From Streptomyces sp. NBC_01689 (GTDB lineage Bacteria; Actinomycetota; Actinomycetes; Streptomycetales; Streptomycetaceae), in assembly GCF_036250675.1 (NCBI RefSeq), contig NZ_CP109592.1, forward strand, positions 6,820,001 to 6,884,000: a stretch of DNA of 64,000 bases, given 5' to 3'. The notes under the pieces are model-generated. The model did not search any database, was not told where the DNA came from, and worked only from the letters and a program-made list of their open reading frames with translations. Shown one piece after another: positions 30,801 to 38,987 of this stretch. A program made the position numbers and the translations under genes. The number at the start of each line of letters is the position of its first letter. The first letter of the stretch is position 1.

Positions 30801-31708
30801 GCGCCCTCCTCGGCGGCGGCCGCAGCGCGCGCGGCGGGGGAGCCGGCCAGGTAGGCGACGGCCTGCGCGGTGGATCCCTCCTGGGAGGGGTGGTAGGAGC
30901 GGCTGAGGTAGCGCGGGACGGACCTGAGCATGTCCCCGGTCGACGGCAGCAGGCCCTGCCGTCCGCTCCGGTGGAAGTCCCGGAAGCTCGCCCGGCCCGC
31001 CGTCAGGGTCGGGTCGTTCTCCATGAAGAACCGCGCCCCGCGCTGCCAGAGGAAGACGAGCGCGGTGAAGGCGGTGGCCCAGGTCCGCGCGCGCCGCCGG
31101 TAGCCCCCGTCGAGATGCAGGAACAGCTCGAAGGCGACCGAGCGGTGCTCCACCTCCTCCGCGCCGTGCCAGCGCAGCAGGTCCAGCATGGTCGGATCGG
31201 CGCCGCGCCGGTCCAGTTCACCGGCGTTGAGCACCCAGTCGCCGAGGAAGGCGGTGTAGTGCTCGATCGCGGCGATGATCGCGACCCGTTCCATCAGCCA
31301 CCACCTGCGGGCCCGGCCCGGGGGGAGGGTGCGGTCGCCGAGCAGCTTCTCGAAGAGCCAGTCGACCTGGGCGGTGTAGGGCGTGGGATCGAGCCCGAGC
31401 TCCCTGAGGTGCGGGAGGACCTCGTCGTGGGCCTGCGAGTGCATCGCCTCCTGCCCGATGAAGCCGATCACGTCCGCGCGCAGCCGCTCGTCGGTGATGA
31501 GCGGCAGCACCTGCCGGTAGACGTGCACGAACCAGCGCTCACCGGCGGGCAGCAGCAGGTGCAGGACATTGATCGTGTGACCGGCGAACGGGTCTCCCGG
31601 GACCCAGTGCAGTGGGGTGTCCTCCCAGGAGAACGACACCTTCCGCGCCTTGAGCGGGGTCCGCTCCGATGCGACCGGCCGGGGCGGTCGGGCGTGCGTG
31701 TGAGACAT
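30797..31708 (-). CDS. Predicted di-iron protein annotated as 'metal-dependent hydrolase' (PF10118-like)
   Basis: A 303-residue helical protein of the family named predicted metal-dependent hydrolase. The visible motifs are E57 (GERWF), E87-x-x-H90 (QEAMH), E149 (AIEHYTA) and E185-x-x-H188 (EVEH). Together these make the E / ExxH / E / ExxH ligand set of ferritin-like di-iron oxygenases and desaturases. With a coupled [2Fe-2S] reductase downstream, an O2-dependent hydroxylation or desaturation seems likelier than hydrolysis; this is inference. The family N-terminal motif KVSFSWEDTPLHWVPGDPF is present. The ATG at 31708 (MSHTHARP) is chosen over a longer frame from 31777 that would run through the operator. 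It is first in a three-gene operon with the reductase and TetR. Confidence 0.85.
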   Translation of the reverse strand: MSHTHARPPRPVASERTPLKARKVSFSWEDTPLHWVPGDPFAGHTINVLHLLLPAGERWFVHVYRQVLPLITDERLRADVIGFIGQEAMHSQAHDEVLPHLRELGLDPTPYTAQVDWLFEKLLGDRTLPPGRARRWWLMERVAIIAAIEHYTAFLGDWVLNAGELDRRGADPTMLDLLRWHGAEEVEHRSVAFELFLHLDGGYRRRARTWATAFTALVFLWQRGARFFMENDPTLTAGRASFRDFHRSGRQGLLPSTGDMLRSVPRYLSRSYHPSQEGSTAQAVAYLAGSPAARAAAAAEEGA

Positions 31709-31710
31709 GG

Positions 31711-31726
31711 CGTCAATGTACTGACG
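31711..31726. promoter_or_regulatory. Palindrome CGTCA-N6-TGACG at di-iron operon start
   Basis: A 5-6-5 inverted repeat lies only 2 bp before the ATG of the di-iron gene. It shares its half-site with the palindrome at 31761-31778. It could be a second TetR site overlapping the ribosome-binding region. Confidence 0.5.
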
Positions 31727-31760
31727 AGTAGGCCGGGGGAGAACCCCTCTGCGCCCACTT

Positions 31761-31778
31761 GTTGACGCGAACGTCAAC
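31761..31778. promoter_or_regulatory. Palindrome GTTGACG-N4-CGTCAAC, candidate TetR operator
   Basis: A perfect 7-4-7 inverted repeat of 18 bp, 53 bp before the di-iron gene start. Size and symmetry match TetR-family operators, and the only TetR gene nearby is in this operon. Confidence 0.68.
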
Positions 31779-31834
31779 TAGCTCCGGCGCAGTCCGCCCG
31801 GACCGGCGGCACGGTCCAGCGGTCGGCCCGACCC

Positions 31835-31897
31835 GCGTGCCCGTGCGATCCGACCGCCGGTCCGGGCCGCGTGCCGGTGCGATCCGCCCGCCGGTCC
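31835..31897. repeat. Direct repeat, 29 bp with period 34
   Basis: Copies at 31835-31863 and 31869-31897 both start GCGTGCC and end CCGCCGGTCC, with few mismatches. The second copy runs into the stop codon of the gene at 31897-33813. It lies in the gap between divergent and convergent transcription units. Confidence 0.6.
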
Positions 31898-33813
31898 TAA
31901 CGCAGTCCGGAGACCGCCCTGCCGTCCGTCAGGGTCCCCCGCAGCCCCGCCTGGGCCCCCTGCGTGGTCCGTACGGCGAGCAGGGGGCCCTGCGCCGATC
32001 CGGTCACCCCGCCGGTCGCGGTGACCGACGCGGTGCCCTTGCTGCCGGCCGCGAGCAGGTACCAGGCGCCCGCCCCCGATTTCCACAGCACGCCCGCCAG
32101 GACGTGGGAGTCGCGCGCGCCGCACGCGGGCGAGTTCTCGGCCTTCGCCGCGATCGCCCCGTAGGTGCCGCCCGGGGTGTGGAACTGGGCCAGCACGCGG
32201 GTGCCGTCACCCCGCCAGGTCTCGGCCCGTGTGCACACCCAGGCCGCTTCCCCGCCCGCGTCCGGCAGTTGCTGGCGGGTGTACTGCCAGGCGTTCACGG
32301 ACCGCACGCCCTCGGAGCGCATCGCGGTCAGCGAGCAGGCGAACGGCGCCCAGTTCGCCAGCGCCGCCGCGCCGGAGGCCTCGTGGGGCGCCGAGGGCGA
32401 TCCGGAGGTCAGATGGGCCGGGGTCAGCTCGCCGAGGTCGGTCATCAGCCGGGTGCCGCCGGCGTCCGTCAGCTGCAGCACGTTCCACGACGTGCACGCG
32501 CCCGTCCGGGCGGGACCCGCCAGGGGGGAGGTGGTGCCGTCGTCCGACAGGGTCAGGCCGGCCGGGGCCGAGGTCGGCTTCATCAGGTCGCGCTGGGCGG
32601 CCCCGGTCACCCAGGGAGCGGTCAGATAGCGGACGTTGCCGTCGGCGCGGTCCAGGACGACCGCGCTCGCCTCCGCCCCCTGCGCGCCGTCTACCCGGGC
32701 GAAGTCGAGGGCCGCCCCACCGGTTCCGTCGCGCGGCTCGGCGTACCGGGCGATGCGCAGCCCGTCGTAGAACAGCACCACCCGGGCCTGGTCCACGTCA
32801 CCGGCGTACAGCAGCTGGGGCGGTCCGGGCGGGGCGCCCGACGGGGTGCCCGGGGTCGCCGAGACCTGCACGGACCCGCCGGGGCGGGCCCAGACGGCGA
32901 GCGCGCGGCGCAGCAGCCCGCTGTCCGCGGCGAGGTTCCCGCGCGCGGGCCACACGGAGAGGTCCGTGCGCGCGGACGTCCGCCAGGCGGCCGGGGAGAC
33001 GCGGGTCACCTTCCCGGGGTCCAGGGCGGCCACGGCGGCCGGGTTCTGCGCGTACGAGGGGGCCGCGGCGCCCTCGGGGCCCCAGCCGTCGCCGGGCAGC
33101 ACGAGCAGCGCGCCGCAGACGGCGACCGCCGCGCCGGCGGCGAGCGCGGCCTTCAGGTGCTGACGGCGCCGCATCAGGTCCGTGGGCCGGGCGTGCAGCG
33201 CGCAGGGGTCGAACTCGGGGGAGCGGAGCAGCGCGTCCCGGGCCTCGACCCGGTCGGCCTCCGCGAGCGCCGCCCGCGGATCGCCGACTCCGGCCGCGGC
33301 GAGCACCTTGCGCACGTCGGGGTCGGCCAGCCCCTCCAGCCCGCGCAGCACGTAGGCGGCACGGGCTTCCGCGGACAGCGCGGACAGCCGCTGGTCCAGG
33401 GCGAGTTCGTCGGCACCGCCGGAGCGCGGGAAGAGCCGCAGGCCCCACACCTGGGGCAGCAGCGGCGGCAGCTGGGACCGCTTGGGCCACGCGGTGCGTC
33501 GCAGCGGCAGACCGGCCTCCAGCGCCGTACGGACGACCGTGAGGCGTACGAAGGCGTAGCCCGGGTCGCCGTCGCGGCCGGTGGCCTGGGCCGGGATCAC
33601 GGACGAGGGCGTGCGGCGCCGGGGCAGCGCCCGCTGGGTGAGGGCGTGCGCGGTCAGCACCCGCCGGTTGCGGCCGAGGCTCGGCGGCAGCACCAGATAG
33701 GCGAGCCGGACGAGCCGCGGGTAGTGCTCGACGAGCGCGGCCTCGGCCTGGGCGACGTCGACGACCGGTCCGGAGGAGGCGGTGGGGCGCGGGGCTACAT
33801 CCTGTGACTGCAC
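31897..33813 (-). CDS. Sigma-factor-like cytoplasmic domain fused to membrane span and exported domain
   Basis: A 638-residue protein. The N-terminal 200 residues recall ECF sigma factors. An EHYPRLVRLAYLVLP helix resembles sigma region 2, and LSALSAEARAAYVLRGLEGL resembles the start of region 4. The region 2 promoter-melting core and a clear region 4 recognition helix are not evident. One membrane span follows (about 217-240, LKAALAAGAAVAVCGALLVL). A large extracytoplasmic part with several Cys residues and no recognised fold completes it. It starts 49 bp after the TPR gene on the same strand and may be co-transcribed with it. It could be a membrane-tethered regulator or a vestigial sigma factor; function unknown. 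Confidence 0.72.
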   Translation of the reverse strand: MQSQDVAPRPTASSGPVVDVAQAEAALVEHYPRLVRLAYLVLPPSLGRNRRVLTAHALTQRALPRRRTPSSVIPAQATGRDGDPGYAFVRLTVVRTALEAGLPLRRTAWPKRSQLPPLLPQVWGLRLFPRSGGADELALDQRLSALSAEARAAYVLRGLEGLADPDVRKVLAAAGVGDPRAALAEADRVEARDALLRSPEFDPCALHARPTDLMRRRQHLKAALAAGAAVAVCGALLVLPGDGWGPEGAAAPSYAQNPAAVAALDPGKVTRVSPAAWRTSARTDLSVWPARGNLAADSGLLRRALAVWARPGGSVQVSATPGTPSGAPPGPPQLLYAGDVDQARVVLFYDGLRIARYAEPRDGTGGAALDFARVDGAQGAEASAVVLDRADGNVRYLTAPWVTGAAQRDLMKPTSAPAGLTLSDDGTTSPLAGPARTGACTSWNVLQLTDAGGTRLMTDLGELTPAHLTSGSPSAPHEASGAAALANWAPFACSLTAMRSEGVRSVNAWQYTRQQLPDAGGEAAWVCTRAETWRGDGTRVLAQFHTPGGTYGAIAAKAENSPACGARDSHVLAGVLWKSGAGAWYLLAAGSKGTASVTATGGVTGSAQGPLLAVRTTQGAQAGLRGTLTDGRAVSGLR

Positions 33814-33862
33814 GTTCAGCAGAACGAGCGAATCGGTGGATGGTCACCTCCGTCCGGCGGAC

Positions 33863-34363
33863 TCAGGCCTCGGGTTCGACGAGCAGCCGCGCGTAGTTGG
33901 CCATCGACCGCTGGTAGCGCGGCAGATGGGGGGCGAGGGCGCCGATCACCAGCGCCAGGCCCTCGCGTTCGCGGCCCAGGTCGGCCAGGCACAGCGCGAG
34001 GCATGCGCGTACGGCGTCGTCCAACTCGTCCGAGGGTGCGACGAGTTCGGGTGTGAGGAGGGCGACGCCCTCTTCGGCCCGGCCGATGTTCCGCAGGGAG
34101 CTGGAGAGTTGGATCCGGGCGCGGCGCCCGCGGTAGCCGTCGAGCCCGCGGTCGAGTGCCTCCCGGTACAGCGGCACGGCCCGGTCCGAGTGGCCGGTGG
34201 AGTCCCAGGCGCAGGCCCGCTCGAAGGGCCCGAGCGGGCTGTCCGCGGGCAGCTCGGCGGCCAGCGAATCGATCACCGCGCGGAAGTTTGCCGCGTCCGC
34301 TTCCCCGTAGTCGTCGAAAGTGTCCCAGGCCGCCGCCGTACGCTCTTCCCAGTCTTCGTTCAC
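33863..34363 (-). CDS. TPR-like repeat protein
   Basis: A 166-residue helical protein built of tetratricopeptide-like repeats, for example FERACAWDSTGHSDRAVPLYREALDRG, SSSLRNIGRAEEGVALLTPEL and ACLALCLADLGREREGLALVIG. Such proteins usually bind other proteins. The GTG at 34363 (VNEDWEERTAAAWD) is chosen because the conserved helical part starts there; a frame from 34534 adds a non-homologous leader crossing the lipoprotein promoter. It is divergent from the lipoprotein gene at 34522 and upstream of the sigma-like membrane protein. A role as its partner is possible but unsupported beyond position. Confidence 0.75.
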   Translation of the reverse strand: MNEDWEERTAAAWDTFDDYGEADAANFRAVIDSLAAELPADSPLGPFERACAWDSTGHSDRAVPLYREALDRGLDGYRGRRARIQLSSSLRNIGRAEEGVALLTPELVAPSDELDDAVRACLALCLADLGREREGLALVIGALAPHLPRYQRSMANYARLLVEPEA

Positions 34364-34521
34364 GCGGCACACTTTCGCATACGTGTGCTGACGCCGGCAC
34401 GGGGTCTCCCCGCACCGCCGCGGTGGCGGATTGAGTGCTGGGCGTCCCGGAGCCGTATCGAAGGCCAGGGCCCTCGCCGGGGCTCTCCATGGCGCGGGCG
34501 CCGACGGTACCGGAGGAACGT

Positions 34522-34959
34522 ATGAGGTTGACACGCGAGAAGCTCGCCGCGGGAGCCGTCGTGGCGCTGCTGGCGCTGACCGGCTGCGGCGGGTCGGGCG
34601 ACGGCGGGGCCAGGGCCGGCACGGCGGACCGGGTGCCGGCCACGGCGACCGGCAGCCTGGAGGATCTGGCGGCCGAGGTGAAGTGCCGTCCGGACATCCA
34701 GACCGACGCGGACGAGATCCGCCAGGGGGTCTGCAAGGTCGACACCGGCAAGTTCATCCTGGCGACCTTCGCCACCGACCGCGGTCAGCGCGAGTGGCTC
34801 AACGGTGCGAAGGACTACGGAGGTTCGTACCTCGTGGGGGCCAAGTGGGTGGCCGTCGGCGACCAGAAGACGGTCACGTCCCTGCGTGGCCGTCTCGGCG
34901 GGAGCCTGGAGGAGGGGACCTCGCACGGCGCGCACGCCGGTCACGAGCACAGCGGCTGA
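34522..34959 (+). CDS. Small lipoprotein, unknown function
   Basis: A 145-residue exported protein with lipobox LALTGC (Cys22), so it is probably anchored outside the membrane. The mature part has two Cys residues (EVKCRPD and VCKVDTG) that may form a disulfide around a small alpha/beta domain. It ends in a His-rich tail (HGAHAGHEHSG) that could bind metal. GGAGGA lies 5 nt before the ATG. It stands alone and shares a perfect 15-bp terminator with the convergent DUF1996 gene. No family is recognised. Confidence 0.78.
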   Translation: MRLTREKLAAGAVVALLALTGCGGSGDGGARAGTADRVPATATGSLEDLAAEVKCRPDIQTDADEIRQGVCKVDTGKFILATFATDRGQREWLNGAKDYGGSYLVGAKWVAVGDQKTVTSLRGRLGGSLEEGTSHGAHAGHEHSG

Positions 34960-35009
34960 CCAGGCGGAGCCTCCCCGGCCCGACGGGCCGGGGACCCGCG
35001 GACACAAGA

Positions 35010-35042
35010 AAGCCGGTGGCGGGAGAATCCCGCCACCGGCTT
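35010..35042. terminator. Bidirectional 15-bp terminator hairpin
   Basis: Arms 35010-35024 and 35028-35042 (AAGCCGGTGGCGGGA and its complement) surround a GAA loop. Terminal A and T pairs allow function for both the lipoprotein gene and the convergent DUF1996 gene. Confidence 0.9.
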
Positions 35043-35053
35043 CCTCATGGGGG

Positions 35054-36592
35054 TCACTTACAACGCTGGCCCTTGTTGATGCAGTTGACCATCTTGTTCA
35101 TCAGGTTCTCGTCGAAGACGTTGATGAAGTCGTCGTGGTCGGTGGCCGCCTTGTGCAGCTGCTCGGGGAATCCGTCCACCGCGTAGGCATTCTTGATCTG
35201 CCCGTTCTGCAGGGTCGGTGCCCGGAAACCGTAGACGAGGCGCATCGTCAGCTGCGGAATGGCCTTGAAGCCGTTGGCGCAGTTGCCCTGGGCGTCCGCG
35301 AAGGCCACGTGCGTGCGGTGGTTCGCGCTGTCGATGTTCACGCCGTCCCAGCAGCTCTGGAAGGCGAAGGTGCGTACCACGGTGCTGCCGCGCGGGCAGA
35401 TCGGGTACTGCTGCGTGAGCTGCACCTTGTTCTCGAAGCCGGTGCAGGACCAGTGGGCGTTGGCGTTCGCGAGACCGTTGGTCGTGGTCTTCGCGTCACC
35501 CGTGATGATGCGCAGGAACTTCGGCATCGCGACGACCTTGCTCTTCGCGCTGCCGACGAACTTGATCTGCGCCTGCTTGACCTGCTGGATCTGGCCGACG
35601 TTGCCTTCCTTGCCACCGCCGTCGTTGTTCTGGTCGAAGTCCTGCGTACCGTTCTGGATACGCACGACCGGCCAGTAGTACGTCGACTTGTCGCCCTGGT
35701 TGGCGCAGGTGGTCTTGGCCGCGGCGAACGTGTCGTTGGTGGCGAACGCGTCGTTCGACTGGTTGCCGACGTAGTCGTGCAGGTGGTGCGCGCCGTTGGT
35801 GACGCCGGGGGCCACGATGACGTTGTCGGTGTTGAACTTCTTGTTCGCGTTCACGCCGCAGGACGTGGTGAACGTGCCCGTCGAACCGCCGGCCCGGGTC
35901 TGTGCCTTGCGGGGCACGTTCGCCTTGACCTTCGTGATGTCGACGAAGTCCGAGGCGAGCGGCCCGTTGCCGGCCTGACCGCCGTTGCCCGTCTGCTGGC
36001 CGCCGCCCTGCTGGCCGCCGGCGCTCGCGCTGGCCGAGGGGGAGGGCGCCTGACTGGCCGCCCCGCCGTTGTTCTGGCCGCCGTTGTTCTGACCACCGTT
36101 GTTCTGGCCGGCGTCGGTCTGGGTGGCGGGCGTCGCCGTGCAGGAGGACAGGCCGTCGAGCGAGGACGGTGTCGAACCGCCGGCCCGGCTGATCTCCAGC
36201 TTGATCCGGTCGATGATCACCGACCGGTTGTTCTTCAGCGGGCCGAGGATGGAGTTCTGGACGAAGCTCGCGTCCCTCGCCTGTGCGTCACGGGTCGTGG
36301 CGAGCCGCTGGTAGGCGGCGGTGATCTGCGCGTCCAGCGTGGCGAGTTCGCCGTCGACCTCACCGCGGGCCCTGTTCGGCACGTTGGTCAGCTTCTGACC
36401 GACGTCCGGACAGCTGATGGTGGCCACCTGAGCGGCGGCGGCCTTCGTGGTGTTGGGAGAAGAGTTCTCCTCGTGCGCCGAGGCGTAGAAATTCGCCCAG
36501 ACCAGTCCACCCCCGCCGATCGCGAGCGCTGCCGACGCGGCGATGGCCCGGACGGCCAGCGGCGAACGGCGTTTGCGTATGTTGCGTCCCAT
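35054..36592 (-). CDS. Secreted DUF1996-type protein
   Basis: A 512-residue exported protein. An N-terminal signal or anchor (about 13-35) is followed by a helical segment with coiled-coil character ([20 protein letters not shown]). A linker with a GQNNGG triplicate and Ser/Ala/Gln stretches comes next. A large C-terminal DUF1996 domain completes it ([58 protein letters not shown]). DUF1996 occurs in fungal and actinobacterial secreted proteins of unknown activity; its conserved His, Asp and Cys residues suggest a metal or catalytic site. The ATG at 36592 has AGGAG upstream. It resembles in layout the secreted protein at 40484. Confidence 0.87.
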   Translation of the reverse strand: MGRNIRKRRSPLAVRAIAASAALAIGGGGLVWANFYASAHEENSSPNTTKAAAAQVATISCPDVGQKLTNVPNRARGEVDGELATLDAQITAAYQRLATTRDAQARDASFVQNSILGPLKNNRSVIIDRIKLEISRAGGSTPSSLDGLSSCTATPATQTDAGQNNGGQNNGGQNNGGAASQAPSPSASASAGGQQGGGQQTGNGGQAGNGPLASDFVDITKVKANVPRKAQTRAGGSTGTFTTSCGVNANKKFNTDNVIVAPGVTNGAHHLHDYVGNQSNDAFATNDTFAAAKTTCANQGDKSTYYWPVVRIQNGTQDFDQNNDGGGKEGNVGQIQQVKQAQIKFVGSAKSKVVAMPKFLRIITGDAKTTTNGLANANAHWSCTGFENKVQLTQQYPICPRGSTVVRTFAFQSCWDGVNIDSANHRTHVAFADAQGNCANGFKAIPQLTMRLVYGFRAPTLQNGQIKNAYAVDGFPEQLHKAATDHDDFINVFDENLMNKMVNCINKGQRCK

Positions 36593-36935
36593 GGAACTCC
36601 TCTGACTTCCTTGCGGGGCATCGAGGGCGCCCGACAGGAGTGAAGCGGCTCCCATTCATACGCAGGTGACGTGTGAGGCGTTCAGAAACCTCGGAAAATC
36701 TTAGAAGTTCATGAGGTCATTTCCGGCGCAATGGGCTCAGAAGCCCATGATTTTCGAGGAGTTGATCTCCGAAATGAGGTTTGAACAATGTTCAGAGGAG
36801 TGTGAGGGGACTCTTCGGCCCTTGTGGATAAGGAAGTTGGGGCCTCCGTCCGGGCTCCCGTCATGGCCCGGGGACGGCGCCGCTCGGGGCCGGGGCGGAT
36901 TCCGGGCGCGACGGCCCGGCATCCGCCGGGGCCGG
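36593..36935. other. AT-richer structured upstream region of the DUF1996 gene
   Basis: This 343-bp gap contains a patch (about 36670-36830) clearly less GC-rich than its surroundings. It holds a perfect 7-4-7 hairpin (ATGGGCT at 36731-36737 with AGCCCAT at 36742-36748). A 5-3-5 palindrome TGAACAATGTTCA lies at 36782-36794. TCATTTCCGG and CCGAAATGA can pair around the inner hairpin. It may be a long leader or promoter of the DUF1996 gene. The rest is ordinary GC-rich DNA next to the SDR gene stop. Confidence 0.55.
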
Positions 36936-37940
36936 TCACCGGGAGAGCAGCCGGGCCTCCGCCTCCGGGGGCAGCCCGACCGGCGGCCGCCCCGGACGCG
37001 GGGGAACCGTCCCGCCCACCTCCCGGAGCCACGCCCAGGTGTCGGCGACGGTCTCCGAGACGTCCCGGCACCGGAGTCCGGCCTCCACCGCCCGGGAGAC
37101 GTCCGCTCCGTGCAGTGCGTCGTGCATGTCGCTCCCCGGCGGCACCCACACCGGCAGCTGGGTCCACGGCTCCACCCCGGCGCCCAGCACGGCCTCCGGC
37201 TCGATCCACCGCAGCTCCGCCCCGCTCCCCGTCGCCCGCACGCACGCGTCGAGCAGCTCCCCCATCGTGGTGTGACCCCGGGGGCTCATCAGGTTGTGGG
37301 GTCCCGCCGCCCCCCGCTCCGCCGCCCCGAGGATCCACTGGGCGAGGTCGCGGACGTCGACGTACTGGAGGGGCAGGTCCCGGGGGCCGGGCGCCGGGAC
37401 CCGCCCGCCGCGCGCGATCCGGCCCAGCCACCACGGCAGCCGGCCGATGTTCTCGTGCGGCCCGAGGATCAGCCCCGACCGCACGAGCAGCGAACGCTCC
37501 GCGCCGAACGCGGAGACGGCGGCCAGCTCACCGCCCAGCTTGTCCCGCGCGTAGTCGGTCTGCCCGGCGTCCGGTGACGCCCCGGTCACGAGCGGTGCGT
37601 CCTCGGTGTATCCGGCGGGCGGAGCCCACGCGTAGACCGAACAGCTCGACACGTACACAAGGCGGGCCGCCCGGTCCGCCAGCAGCCGCGCCGCGTCGAG
37701 GACGGCCCGCGGCGCCGCCGACCAGGTGTCGACGACGAGGTCCCAGTCGCCTCCGGCGGCGGCGCCCGCGAGCGCGGCGAGACCGTCGGGAGCGGTGCGG
37801 TCGCCCAGCAGCGACCGTACCCCGGCGGGAGGCCGGTGCCGTCCCCGATGGAAGACGGTCACCTCCCAGCCCCGTCGCACCGCCGCCTCCGCGACCGCCC
37901 GCCCCGCGAACTCCGTACCGCCCAGCACCAGAAGTCTCAT
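36936..37940 (-). CDS. NAD-dependent epimerase/dehydratase-like (extended SDR) protein
   Basis: A 334-residue Rossmann protein. The nucleotide motif MRLLVLGGTEFAGRAVAEAA (G-G-T-x-F-x-G) starts at residue 1. The SDR serine and tyrosine regions are YVSSCSVYAWAP and TDYARDKLGGE, giving a Y-x-x-x-K catalytic pair. The C-terminal half resembles reductases acting on nucleotide sugars or isoflavone-like substrates. The ATG at 37940 is chosen because the Rossmann fold begins there; upstream in-frame sequence is non-homologous. It is downstream of the winged-helix gene on the same strand with a 92-bp gap, so co-transcription is possible. Substrate unknown. Confidence 0.82.
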   Translation of the reverse strand: MRLLVLGGTEFAGRAVAEAAVRRGWEVTVFHRGRHRPPAGVRSLLGDRTAPDGLAALAGAAAGGDWDLVVDTWSAAPRAVLDAARLLADRAARLVYVSSCSVYAWAPPAGYTEDAPLVTGASPDAGQTDYARDKLGGELAAVSAFGAERSLLVRSGLILGPHENIGRLPWWLGRIARGGRVPAPGPRDLPLQYVDVRDLAQWILGAAERGAAGPHNLMSPRGHTTMGELLDACVRATGSGAELRWIEPEAVLGAGVEPWTQLPVWVPPGSDMHDALHGADVSRAVEAGLRCRDVSETVADTWAWLREVGGTVPPRPGRPPVGLPPEAEARLLSR

Positions 37941-38032
37941 GGGGACGACTCTGCACGGACGGGCCGCCGGACGGAACGGGAATCTGCTGACAGGAGATCC
38001 GCCCGGGGTGCGGAGGACGCGGGACGGCCCGC

Positions 38033-38626
38033 TCAGCGGCCCGTCGGCGGCGCGTACTTGTAGCCGACCCGGCGGACCGTCTGGATGGCCTGCCGGTGCT
38101 GTGCGCCGAGCTTGCGCCGCAGCCGTGCCACGTGCACGTCGACGGTCCGCCCGTCGCCCACGTGCCCGTAGCCCCACACGGTGGTGACCAGCTGGTCCCG
38201 GGTGTGCACCCGGTGCGGGTGCGCGACGAGATGCGCGAGCAGCTCGAACTCCAGGTAGGTGAGGTCGAGCGTCCGTCCGTCGACCTCGGCGGTGCGCTGC
38301 ACGGAGTCGATGCGGACGAGCGGGTCGGCGCCGGCGGGGGCGGCCGTCCCGGCGGGATCCGGGGGAAGGGCGACCGGCAGCAGGGGCTGCTGGTCGGCCG
38401 GTACGAGGACCAGGTAGCCGATCATCGGCGGCCGGCCCGGCAGGACCGGAAGGGTGTGCGGGGGCGCGGGCAGCCAGGTGGCGCCCGGCGGCAGGAAGTC
38501 GGCCACGTCCACCACCTCGTCCCGGTCGACGGCGCGGAGCCGGTGCCGTCCGGCGCCGGTCGGGAGAGAGGCGGGGCCCGGGGAGGGAGAGGTCGCGACG
38601 GAGGTGAAGGAACGGGGGTTCGCCAT
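38033..38626 (-). CDS. OmpR/PhoB-type winged-helix regulator without a receiver domain
   Basis: A 197-residue DNA-binding protein. The C-terminal 95 residues are a Trans_reg_C winged helix (LDLTYLEFELLAHLVAHPHR, TRDQLVTTVWGYGHVGDGRT, VDVHVARLRRKLG, VRRVGYKYAPP), normally found at the end of response regulators. The N-terminal 100 residues are Pro-rich and show no receiver fold or phosphoacceptor Asp, so control must come by another route. The ATG at 38626 follows GAGGTC-type sequence. Just upstream on the same strand is the small Cys-containing peptide gene. Target genes are unknown. Confidence 0.82.
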   Translation of the reverse strand: MANPRSFTSVATSPSPGPASLPTGAGRHRLRAVDRDEVVDVADFLPPGATWLPAPPHTLPVLPGRPPMIGYLVLVPADQQPLLPVALPPDPAGTAAPAGADPLVRIDSVQRTAEVDGRTLDLTYLEFELLAHLVAHPHRVHTRDQLVTTVWGYGHVGDGRTVDVHVARLRRKLGAQHRQAIQTVRRVGYKYAPPTGR

Positions 38627-38744
38627 GAGAGGTCAGCTCTTTCGCGCGAGGAGTTCGTCGGGAGGGTCGACGACCGCGAGTTCGTGGTCGGGGCCGTCGA
38701 GGACGTACGTCGTGCGCGCTGGCCGAAGGCCGGGGTGTACGGCT

Positions 38745-38867
38745 TTAGAGGGCCGGCGCGTTCGTCGCGCGGCAACACACCCGGTCGAAGTCGTGATGCT
38801 GACGGGAGGGCCAGAAGGGCTCCAGGTCGAGGCGACCTGTCGCGGTGCACTTCCGGTGGCTGGCCAT
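38745..38867 (-). CDS. Candidate 40-residue Cys-containing small protein
   Basis: The frame starts MASHRKCTATGRLDLEPFWP and continues to FDRVCCRATNAPAL with a TAA stop. About 34 of 39 sense codons after the start end in G or C, as in neighbouring genes, which supports coding. It contains three Cys residues, including a CC pair near the C-terminus, and an aromatic/His-rich middle. The start has GGAG only two bases upstream, so initiation is uncertain. It precedes the receiverless winged-helix regulator by 118 bp on the same strand and could be a leader peptide or a small regulator. No family is recognised with certainty. Confidence 0.5.
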   Translation of the reverse strand: MASHRKCTATGRLDLEPFWPSRQHHDFDRVCCRATNAPAL

Positions 38868-38987
38868 GTCTCCATTGAAGCAGAAGCCGGGGCCGCACAG
38901 GAGCCCCGGTTCAAAGGCCGGACACGCCTCCGGCACGGGGACGGGCCCCGGCCCGCGCGCCCGGCCGCGGCGGGGGGCGGAACACGC

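Noticed and set aside
36737..36922. A 61-codon minus-strand frame in the AT-rich gap
   Set aside because: Codon use is not actinomycete-like, with no ribosome site; it overlaps the hairpins.
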